Shown: positions 55,650-64,000 of the stretch, piece by piece | Position numbering within the stretch: the stretch's first letter is position 1 | Layout of the letters: each line of letters begins with the position of its first letter | DNA from: Liopterus haemorrhoidalis | Taxonomy: Eukaryota > Arthropoda > Insecta > Coleoptera > Dytiscidae | Direction of reading: 5' to 3' | NCBI GenBank assembly: GCA_963971575.1 | Contig: OZ020611.1 | Coordinates: 245,606,654 to 245,670,653, forward strand | DNA: 64,000 nt | The notes under the pieces: generated by a model | Database searches by the model: none | Seen by the model: only the letters and a program-made list of their open reading frames with translations | What the model was told of the DNA's origin: nothing | Program-made: the position numbers and the translations under genes

Positions 55650-56485
55650 TATTAATCTCAGGAACCGAAACAATATTTTCCATAATTTCACGAATCTGAA
55701 TACAGTTTCGGTTAGTTCTTGTACCTTTCTTAGCCGAAAAGCTGTTCTTTGTTGGTGATGATTAATCTTGTCAATAGTAATTGTCAGGATAGCTTCTGCC
55801 AACTATTATATTCAGTCTAGCACATTGACAAATTGTTTTAGAAATTTCTGTGGCGATGCATATTCCGGGATGTCCGTTCACATTAGATTCAGGTTGTTAA
55901 CGTATGCTATTTGTAAAAGAAGAAAAGCGTACGGTGTGGTAATGCCGTTCTATTTGCAATTCCCAAGCTCTAAGCAAACAAGAGTTGCAGTTGAACGTCT
56001 CCACTGCAACTGCATGTCCTTTTGCAGGTAATTGTAAAGTTGCTCGCTGTCCGTGGTTACCATTATGTTCTATAAATAGCTCGGCCCGTGCGTGTATCTG
56101 TCTGTGCCTGTGTGTGCGTGTGTGCATGTATGGATGTGTGGAGGCACTTGTTACCATTGTGTTGTGCGATGGTGGCGCCGTAAACCGGTCCACCAGTCGC
56201 GGGTAACACTGTGACGTAACCTCTGACACACTGTCCATGTGTGTGCTGTACACTGTACAATACCTGTCCTGCCAGTATTGCGCGTATCTACCTGCACATG
56301 TGTCGTACACACTGACAGCATCGTTTCGCTGTCAAGAGAAATCAAAAGTTGTTGACAGCACGATTGATGACTTCAAGCCGAGGCGGAGATAACGAGTGTT
56401 GGACCTGTTGCTGGCCAAGGGCCTCGAGTTCAGAGGGGCATCCGCATGAATTTCTATCCTCCCGTTAGCATTCAAATTTTGTAAT
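55650..56485. other. Unique region, no gene recognised
   Basis: Less AT-rich than its surroundings, with a TGTG/TGCG-rich tract (56093-56140). Overlapping open frames to 137 codons occur on both strands without domain or codon-bias support. Confidence 0.4.
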
Positions 56486-57594
56486 ACGAGGGTTATCTTT
56501 TATGTTTTTACAAACGACCACTAGATGGTAATATTGAAATGTGTCATTACTATGTTCGTAAAATTTTACATTTGTTAGTGTGAAATCAGTGGCAGCTTAC
56601 AAATTGACCGAGTAGTTTGTGGACAGTGAGCGTTAAAAAGTTTGTGATAAAATGATATTACTCGTGAAGGTTATCGTTGGATGATTTTTTTATGATTTTA
56701 GTAAAGGCCTAACTCAACAACAATGCATAAATTCGCTTCGTTCAACTTTTGGTAATGAAGCACCATCAGAAAAGACTGTTTATAATTGGTTTGCAGAATT
56801 TCGTTGTGGTCGTGCGTCCGTCAGGGATGAATCAAAAAAACATCGATGCTGTGCGCAAAACGATTGAAGAAGATCGGTATATGACTTAGCGTGAGATAGA
56901 GGCATCCTTTGGCATATCGCAGACTGCCATACATTCGATTTTGCATCGCAAGACTTTACGGAGATTAAAAGAAAAATGTAATTTTTACTTTTAAAATTAC
57001 AATAAACTTTATTATTACTCAATAAATTATTAAGAAAATTCAAAATATTATTTCAGAAATTTTCTTGGGGGTTTAGAAAATATTTTAGGCTAGTTGTCCT
57101 GAGTATAAAAATGTTAAGAACCGCTGGTTTAGAGGATCGGAGAACAGTTAATGCTGAATGGTATACAATAATTTGTTTGCCAGAAGTCATCGACAAAATC
57201 AGAAAAAACAACCAAAAACGTCGCATCATTCTTCATCATGATAATGCAAGCTCGCATAAAGTACGTTAAACTATTGATTATTTGAAGGAGAAAAACATCG
57301 AATTAATGTCTCCCGTATTCACCTGATTTATCTTCTAACAACTTTTTTTTGTTTCTCATTGTCAAACAAAAAATGCGTGGACAGCGATTTTCATCACCTT
57401 AAGAAGCTGTTGAAGCCTTCGAAAACCATGTTTTTGAGATACCAACTTCGGTGTGTAAAAAATGATTCGAGAATTGGTTTGAACGCATGCAAAAGTGTAT
57501 AAAACTTAAAGGTGAATATTTTGAAAATTAAACAGTTTGTTCAAAAAAATTTTTTTTCTTCCTAAGTTTTTGTAAAAACTTAAAAGGTAGCATT
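56486..57594 (+). mobile_element. Decayed mariner element
   Basis: TTATCTTTTATGTTTTTACA at the left and the inverted TGTAAAAACTTAAAAGGTAG at the right are the worn inverted repeats. Transposase fragments lie between, interrupted by an AT-rich insert (56967-57131) whose right edge, TTAAGAACCGCTG, looks like a hAT end. Confidence 0.7.
56700..57531 (+). pseudogene. Mariner transposase pseudogene
   Basis: N-terminal part near 56700-56965 reads APSEKTVYNWFAEFRCGR, NIDAVRKTIEEDRYMT, a stop, then REIEASFGISQTAIHSILH. After the insert, 57130-57531 reads NAEWYTIICLPEVIDKI, RIILHHDNASSH (second catalytic Asp), a stop, TIDYLKEKNIELM, more stops, then EAVEAFENHVFE and FENWFERMQKCIKLKGEYFE. The first catalytic Asp region is deleted and the SPDLAP-like segment is frameshifted. 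Beyond repair as a gene. Confidence 0.85.
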
Positions 57595-58014
57595 GGCAAC
57601 AAACAGTGCTAAGGAGCATGCTGTGTCTGTATTTTATGACGTCTATGTCTTTTTCTTACTATAGGGAAATCGGCGAAACAGTGCAGTTGTGTCACGTGAA
57701 ACGTCACAAAAAAAATGTGACGTCAGGTTTAGTACGTTTACATTCATCTATTTAACGAATGTAATATTGGTACGCTGTCACTTGTATCGAAATTAAATGA
57801 AAATATAAGAATAAGAACAGAATAGAAACAAATAAACTATTCTAATAGGCAGAATAGTCCTACAAAGGACTGATGTGATCCAAAAATATGATCAATATAA
57901 ATGATAAAATATAAATAAGTTGAATATAACCTAAAAACTATGCAGTACACAAAATCAAATAAGAAAATATATAACTAAACAGAGAACTTCTAAATAAACA
58001 ACAAACTAAATAAA
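57595..58014. other. No feature recognised
   Basis: AT-rich intergenic sequence between the mariner relic and a family A copy. Confidence 0.4.
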
Positions 58015-59063
58015 AAATTGATGTGAAGTGTGAATTTTCACACATTTCAGGGTTTTGCAGGTATTTAGTAAGTGAATGATGATTATTTTGGATGCGAAAA
58101 CAAATTTTATATTAAAATATTTCTTTTATTAATTTTAATTCGAGCGCCTAATACCATTATTTAGGTTTCTAAATATGTGCAGTATTTTTTTTTTATATAG
58201 CAAGGTTCATTAAGAATTTTAAAAATTGCGCCTATGGCTTTCATTGGTTGTTATAAGTTCCGCCCCTCTGATTTCGTGTACATTGAAACAGAATTAAATT
58301 ATAATTTAAACAATTTCCACTGGCTATTAAATTTACGCTTTTAAAAATTAAATGCAATATTTGCCAAAATATAACTAGAATAAATAATTTAAACAATATA
58401 AAAATTAAATTAACAAAAAATAATATTGTCTCTTCTCGCAGGGTTCGATCCCTTTCGGATCGGGTTACTTGAGTGAAAAATCAGCGTCAAATACCACTAG
58501 ACCAGCATACACGTTCCAGTGTGGCGTGTTACAAAGCTATAACTTGTGTACATTATTAACCAAAAATCACAAAAAATGCGTTTTTTTTCCAAAAACCTAA
58601 TCTGATCAAAAATTCCTGTTGAACTATTCCGGTTCACACCAATGTACATTACTTAGAATTTTTTCAGATTTTTAGTTTAAAACATCAGGGCTACAGGGTG
58701 TGGGACAAAAAAAATTTTGCACAATTTTGGCAAAAATCGCTTCAAAATAATTTATTTTGCAAAAATAAAAATTTGATCGTTAATCCACGTACCAAGGGAT
58801 TTCATTTGATACCCTACTCAGAATTATAAAAAAATATATTTTTTTTTCGATGAGCACATATTTGTTTATATTTTTAGGGGGATATGTTTTTTAGATGTTT
58901 TAGTATTTTTCCTATGTGCGGGTCAAAGAGTTGTATAAGCATGCCAAATTTCAACTCTCTAGGTTTAGCCGTTTGGCTACAATTTTTACCGAACAGACAG
59001 ACAGACAGACGACAAAATGACGGTATAAGGGTTTTTTGGTCATACCTACAAAACCCTAAAAAG
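58015..59063 (-). mobile_element. Family A HINE-like element
   Basis: Complete - strand copy: TTGATGTGAAGTGTGAATTT with the hairpin at 58027-58042, class iv module 58433-58510, a tiny GACA tract (58995-59010), and terminus CTACAAAACCCTAAAAA. Confidence 0.8.
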
Positions 59064-59590
59064 GATTTTAGAAATTACTATAAGTTAGATATTTGAACAC
59101 AGGTCAGAATCAAAACATAACAGACGTATTATTAAATGACAAATGTAAACATCGTTTTATTCAGGGATACCAATACAAATGTCCTTATATTAAATAAACT
59201 AAAATTTGTAAATCTTTAAAATGACTATCGAACACAAACTAAATATGACTTCAAAAGGTTTGTTTTAGTAAAATAAAAGAGTAAAGAGCAATATTAGTCT
59301 ATAATTCACATGCAAAAAAAATCGATTTAGTTATTTTTTCGCTACTAAGTTTTTCATTGAAGTTATGATTCAAAATGACGAACTGCGCTGTTTCAGCGAG
59401 CTATAGATTGCTGCTGTTGGTACAAAATCTATTTTTAAATGGCTTAAATAAACAAAAGTAGAGTAAAAACTAATTGGCATTATATTTTATTAAACTGCAT
59501 ATAAATTGTGGATAATAATCACATCTTTCAAAAATGCCATGAAGTATTTAAATAAAGTGTTCTCTTCACACGAACAGAGACATAAAAATT
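59064..59590. other. No feature recognised
   Basis: AT-rich intergenic sequence without element ends or plausible exon. Confidence 0.4.
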
Positions 59591-59835
59591 AATTGTTGAG
59601 CAATTTGTGTAATCCGCCGGTCATAAATGTATTTTTATCTGGCTTCCTGGGTGTCACCCCGGGCTCTGGTATTAATATGGTGGGTTTATGTGAGCGGGAC
59701 CATAAAAAACATATTCGGCGGTCTGTTATACCGCTTTAATTGCCGGGGAGCGACCGCCCGACCGGCCGACCAGTTTATTGGGGATGTAAGCCTGCCTATA
59801 TGCACTGCTTCGAGTACACGCATATTGTTAACCAT
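59591..59835. other. Unique CpG-bearing island
   Basis: TCCGCCGGTCATAAATGT through GACCGGCCGACCAGTTTATT is a complex, non-repetitive stretch of near-balanced composition inside very AT-rich DNA. A 74-codon frame spans it but looks like chance. It could be a conserved non-coding element. Confidence 0.35.
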
Positions 59836-60263
59836 TAAATACTTGTTTTAGGGATTTCAATTAAATTCCTTAAAACACGTGATTTTTAGGGTTTCTTAGG
59901 TATAACCAAGGTATACTTATACAGTACAGAAATCCGTTTATCAGATTTAAAGGCTCAGTTAAACGTTTGCGAATTTACTCGCAAATTTGCTTTGGCCCAG
60001 TATTTCGAACCATAGATAAAATTGGCTATCTATGGGATAAGTTGTTATCAAGAGAATAAACGATTTTTTGCGTATTTCCAATTATTTATCTATAGAGTAA
60101 CTAAGTTATCTATAAGTTAAGTTATTCACAACGTGTAGGTACTGATAAATATTATCTATTGGATAAAAATAACAGATTTTGACAGATAGGTGTCAAAAAA
60201 CATTTTATTGATAAATATATGTACATAATATAAGCATATATACGTAAAATATATAATATAACA

Positions 60264-61502
60264 CAGGGACGTAGCCAGGATTTCAGCTTGGGGGGGGGGG
60301 CAAAAATAACAAAATATTCTAAATTGGTCAGTACGACCTTAATTACATGGCTTGGGTAGAAAATAACAGCGTTCTAGGTCAGGGGTCGGCAATTTTTCAG
60401 TGATAAAGAGCCAAATCTATATTGAAAAAAAAAGAAAAACACAATAACATGGAAGAGCCGCTAAAAAATATATGCCATATTTAAGAAAAAAACTTAAAAA
60501 TTTATTTGTTTTAAAATGATCAAGTATTACAATAAATTATTATTTACTTATACATTTAGTTTGTGATGCCTATTGTAGTTACCAGTATATTACAATATAA
60601 TTTTTTAATGGGATGATCGCTCCTGTATAATGTTCGATAAGACTTCAATATTTGGTGAATATTCAGTAATCTTTAACTTAAGGCAGCACTCAAGTTTCAG
60701 GTCAGTAAGATTACTAATTAACTGACTCTTTATTAATTTCATAGGTGAAAAGATTAGCTTACAGTAATATGTGGATCCGAAAATTGTCAGTAACCCCAAA
60801 AGCATAATTTTTTAAAAGATTGAACGCTTCTGGAAAACGGTTCTAAGCTTCGAAAAGAACTTTATCTACATTTTGAAGATTGCGAATTTCGGTCCACTTA
60901 TGCTGGGAAGATAAAATTCATTTTTTTCTTTCTAAATTTTCCAGTTCAGAATTAAGTTTTAAAAATATATAATTCATCAAAAAATTCAAATCCACTAATT
61001 GAAAATGATCTTGAAAAGCTTCTTTCATGTTAACAATAGAGTGCAAAAAAAAATTGCATTAATAACATGTTTTTGTAAATTAATAAAATGTAAAAATGTT
61101 TTTGCACGTAAATCATTCACAAATACAGATAACTTTTTTTCGAAACAAATAACTTCTTCTAAAAGGGGATATGCAGTAACTCGGGGAATTACCGGGCGTG
61201 AATTGCACCGTAAAACATTCTGAAAAATACAAAACCTGTAAGGTACAGGCAGAAAGTTAAAAATTAAAAAATAGATTATATTAAAATAAAAACCAGCCAA
61301 TTTTCAAAGAGCCACACAATTTTCTAAAAGAGCCGCAGGTTGCCGACCCCTGTTCTAGGTCTTTTGTAGTATATTAAATAATAAAAGTCCGGTAAATTTA
61401 TAAATTTACTTCTAACAACCTAAATTATATTTTATATAAGATAAACTATCCCGGGGGGAGGGCAAATGCCCCCTATGCCCCCCCCCACTGGCTACGTCCC
61501 TG
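60264..61502. mobile_element. hAT element hosting a Buster-like hAT insertion
   Basis: CAGGGACGTAGCCAGG and CTGGCTACGTCCCTG ends with an exact 8-bp duplication, ATATAACA (60256-60263, 61503-61510). Poly-G and poly-C runs sit just inside the two ends. The insertion 60380-61352 fills most of it. Confidence 0.85.
60380..61352 (-). mobile_element. Buster-like hAT element, sibling of 42143-43198
   Basis: CAGGGGTCGGCAATTTTTCA and GGTTGCCGACCCCTG with the exact duplication TTCTAGGT (60372-60379, 61353-61360). The interior, e.g. GGGGAATTACCGGGCGTGAA, matches the 42-kb copy, but its transposase-like frame is further eroded. Confidence 0.87.
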
Positions 61503-61689
61503 ATATAACAGATATTATGTACATATTAGACATACCTACACTTTATATACTATTTATTTGTGTAATTACCTATATCAAAATAAATTCAAAATAATATAGT
61601 AATCTACTTTAATTTATACTGAAATAAAAAAATATTGTCGATTATTTTTAGATAATTTAAATTTATTTTTAAAGTAAGAAACCACGGAT

Positions 61690-61890
61690 GCTGATTTAGA
61701 AGATTTGCAAGCAGACGATGATGAAGAAATTGTAGAGGATTTAGAATGACCATACATAGTTCGTGTTAGACCAAATCATATGAACCATTGGGATGAGAAA
61801 GAATTTATTAATCGATTTCGCTTAGCGAAAAATGTATTTAATATCCTGCTTCACCAAATACTACACCAATTAAAAAATAAAAATAAATAA
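61690..61890 (+). pseudogene. HARBI1-type nuclease N-terminal fragment
   Basis: The frame reads DDDEEIVEDLE, a stop, then PYIVRVRPNHM and DEKEFINRFRLAKNVFNILL before TAA at 61888-61890. F..RFRL.K.....LL is the same conserved segment as at 17500-17649, from a different Harbinger lineage. Confidence 0.55.
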
Positions 61891-61954
61891 ACGGTCGTAT
61901 ATAATTTTTAGTGTTTTTGCATTTCTATTTTGTATGCAGGATGCATTAAACATA

Positions 61955-62361
61955 CAGTCTGTTCCAAACGGTTAAGCGGAACTAAATTTTGCAATCTAGT
62001 TACTTTCATCGTTTAAATCGTGCTTTTCGACCGTTTTGTTTAAGCTTTGTAAATCATACTTACAATACACATTTTTTGTTAAGGTTAATATCATTTTAAA
62101 TTGTCATTTTCTTTATATTTTGATTTTTTGTGTCATTCTTAATACAAATTTCCCATTTATTAATTTTTTTGTCATTATAATATATTAAAAAAATAATTTA
62201 ATTTTGACATAGGTTATTCGTTTCCATGGTTTCATTGTTGTAATTTTAAATTTTGACATTGCAACGTGAAAAATGAAATAACCCAAGCAAGGTCCCTTGT
62301 GGTGACAACCTAAAAGAACGAAATTCCCATTTAGTTCCGCCTAAGCGTTAGAAACAGACTG
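61955..62361 (+). mobile_element. CAGTCTGTT MITE, complete, 407 bp
   Basis: CAGTCTGTTCCAAACGGTTA and the inverted TAAGCGTTAGAAACAGACTG form ends of about 30 bp, flanked by TA. Related copies are at 19022-19366 and 3110-3170. No ORF. Confidence 0.8.
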
Positions 62362-62791
62362 TAATACTATTTTTTTCCCCAGTTTATCTTTTAGATTTAC
62401 AGCGTCAGTAGCTTTAATTTCTATAACATTTTTACATTTTAACACAAGATTTACAAGTTGCCTTGTTTTGGAAATATTGAAATTTGCGCTTCTTGGACGT
62501 TCATCGCACATTTTTCTGTACAAAATTTTGACAGTTGTCATTTATTTTGACAGTTGTATCTATCTCTCTTTTATTCGTGCGAGTCGCCTATATGTCTCTC
62601 TTTGTTTAAGATAACACTACTATTACCAACATAAAACAAAAAACATTCGCAAATATTATTATCAATCAGAATAGCTATCTACGGGATAACTAGAGAAAGC
62701 AATTTATCCTAGTGACTATCAAGAAGATAATATTATCCCATTGATAGTTATTCTGATAGATAACAGTAAGGTGGAAATGCCGGCATAAGTA

Positions 62792-63356
62792 ATGGGTGTT
62801 TTTTTTAGAGGTATAGAACTTTAAATTGCAATAAAACAACGATGGATTATTCGATTGACATGAATTTTTTTTTATTCGAAAGATAATCTTGTGGCATTAC
62901 ATTAAATCATACCAACAAGACGGCGCAACATGTCACACAGCTCGTGCCACAATCGATTTATTGAAAGACACGTTTGGTGACCGCCTAATTTCACGTTTTG
63001 GACCTGTGAATTGGCCTCCAAGATCTTGTGATTTAACACCGCTGGACTACTTTCTGTGGGGCTATGTAAAGTCATTGGTCTATGCGGATAAGCCACAAAC
63101 GCTTGACCATTTGGAAGACAACATTCGCCGTGTTATTGCCGATATACGGCCACAAATGTTGGAAAAAGTCATCGAAAATTGGACGTCCAGATTGGACTAC
63201 ATCCGAGCCAGCCGTGGCGGTCATATGCCAGAAATCATATTTAAAATGTAATGCCACAAGATTATCTTTCGAATAAAAAAAAATTCATGTCAATCGAATA
63301 ATCCATCGTTGTTTTATTGCAATTTAAAGTTCTATACCTCTAAAAAAAACACCCAT
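62792..63356 (+). mobile_element. DD41D deletion derivative with perfect 112-bp inverted repeats
   Basis: TA|ATGGGTGTTTTTTTTAGAGG at the left and its mirror at the right; 62792-62903 and 63245-63356 are identical inverted repeats, including equal homopolymer lengths. Between them only the C-terminal part of a transposase remains. It lacks its own complete enzyme, but intact ends suggest it could be moved in trans. Confidence 0.9.
62904..63251 (+). pseudogene. DD41D transposase, C-terminal third only
   Basis: About 115 codons: YQQDGATCHTARATIDLL, NWPPRSCDLTPLDYFLWGYV, HMPEIIFKM then stop inside the right inverted repeat. The two Asp are 41 residues apart, as in the intact element at 38345-39433, but the sequence is clearly from another family. 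SPDL has become SCDL. The DNA-binding half and first Asp are deleted. Confidence 0.9.
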
Positions 63357-63544
63357 TATAATAACATTGTCTACTTAACTCGCCGTGAATGGCTCTAGGA
63401 CTAAGCAACTGGAGAGGCAATTAATGTTTAAATAAAAAAAAAAAAAAAAAAAAAAACAACAACAAAATCTTACCAGTTATAATATTAGGTTTGTTATAGT
63501 GTCAGACTATAGTGTATTTGGCAGCACCGTAATTGTAACATATG

Positions 63545-63675
63545 CAGTGGCAAACTAGTCCGCCGGGACACCGGGAAATTAACCGGTTTTTGGATCAATG
63601 GAGCTGACCTTTGAACCTATGAGGCCGATTTATTCTAATTTTCCAGGGCCGGAAAATTTGGCCAGTCCGCTACTG
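63545..63675. mobile_element. hAT-like MITE, 131 bp
   Basis: CAGTGGCAAACTAGTCCGCC and GGCCAGTCCGCTACTG are imperfect inverted ends; flanks AACATATG and ACAATATG agree at 6 of 8 positions. Confidence 0.5.
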
Positions 63676-64000
63676 ACAATATGTATCTTTTTCCGCATGC
63701 CCCCGGTTGGGAATCTTTGGCATTACATTATTTTGCGGTACACCTAGTGGTGTCACAGATTGTATTGCAGTAGGCCGGTAATGGTGTGCTTATGCATATG
63801 CGGCGGAGATGACCGCGGGGAGATGAGCTGGCCGGCCCACGGCGGAGGAGACACCGCGGTGGAGTGTTCCGGTCTTTAACCCCCCTGCCAACTCCACCCC
63901 CCCCCCCTCCCGCACCACGGCCCGGCCCGTTATCTTTAGTATTCCGCTTCTATATTTAGCGTACATCACATCTGCATCTGCTTCACAACACTCACTGCAC
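63676..64000. other. GC-rich unique sequence at the window end
   Basis: CGGCGGAGATGACCGCGGGG through CCACGGCCCGGCCCG (63790-63930) is the most GC-rich stretch outside exons and elements, with poly-C runs. It could mark a promoter or exon beyond the window; no ORF is convincing. Confidence 0.4.

Larger units (their letters stand above)
59992..62785 (+). mobile_element. Probable PIF/Harbinger derivative hosting hAT and MITE insertions
   Basis: GGCCCAGTATTTCGAACC...CTATCTATGGGATAAG at the left and CCCATTGATAGTTATTCTGA...GGTGGAAATGCCGGCA at the right are long, imperfect inverted ends. A HARBI1-like fragment lies inside (61690-61890). The 3-bp duplication is not clear, so limits are approximate. 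Confidence 0.45.

Noticed and set aside
55897..56310. 137-codon - strand frame with many His/Thr residues
   Set aside because: It reads through a CA/TG-rich tract and overlaps equally open frames on both strands; no splice or domain support.
61726..61890. HARBI1-like frame as a host gene exon
   Set aside because: A stop interrupts it upstream, it ends in low-complexity AAAATAAA sequence, and it lies within element ends.

Overview
The window is animal nuclear DNA, almost certainly from an insect. It is very AT-rich, and the only clear protein-coding gene is the C-terminal half of an insect-type carboxyl/cholinesterase, split over four GC-rich exons (6112-6277, 7744-7922, 14817-15103, 37947-38148, + strand) by introns of 1.5, 6.9 and 22.8 kb. 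The exons join in frame through consensus GT-AG sites into 277 codons carrying the catalytic Glu and His of the triad and ending in an RDEL ER-retrieval-type tetrapeptide. The catalytic Ser half must lie upstream of the window. A second, fainter gene signal is on the - strand at 3398-3575: a TATA box, a start site and a 17-codon signal-peptide exon with a strong 5' splice site. A possible non-coding first exon with initiator lies at about 40290-40420 (+). || Nearly everything else is transposable elements, often nested, and satellite DNA. (1) Three related families of short non-autonomous elements share one plan: subterminal inverted repeats, a GACA/TGTC microsatellite near the 5' side, a 3' stem-loop and a T-rich end. 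This plan resembles the Helentron-associated (HINE/DINE-1-like) elements. I call them families A, B and C. Family A copies carry a tRNA-like Pol III module in a fixed slot, but the module differs between copies. (2) TA-flanked Tc1/mariner elements include one with an uninterrupted 362-codon DD41D transposase directly downstream of the esterase (38239-39548), a 565-bp DD41D deletion derivative with perfect 112-bp inverted repeats (62792-63356), a frameshifted Tc1-like DD34E element (36220-37604), a decayed mariner (about 56486-57594), a large fold-back element and several MITEs. (3) hAT elements with 8-bp target duplications include three Buster-like copies, two of which sit inside other hAT elements. 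(4) Two PIF/Harbinger derivatives keep fragments of the HARBI1-type nuclease. || Region by region: 1-6100, tandem and inverted family A copies, one with a 659-bp GACA tract, plus the - strand signal-peptide exon; 6112-7922, esterase exons 1-2; 7923-14816, intron with a hAT element, family B and C elements and a fold-back element hosting a family A copy; 14817-15103, exon 3 with the catalytic His; 15104-37946, giant intron with nested elements (15.2-20.0 kb), a 15.3-kb array of about 23 units of about 657 bp embedded in an older 155-bp satellite (20.2-36.0 kb), and a Tc1 element; 37947-38189, last exon and poly(A) signals; 38239-39548, DD41D transposon; 39550-64000, gene-poor sequence crowded with family A/B/C, hAT, Harbinger and mariner copies, with some unique CpG-bearing islands near 51.2, 56.0, 59.7 and 63.7 kb. 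|| The genes do not form a pathway. The biology here is one esterase whose introns and 3' flank are a dense record of transposition and satellite amplification. The order of insect cannot be fixed from this window.
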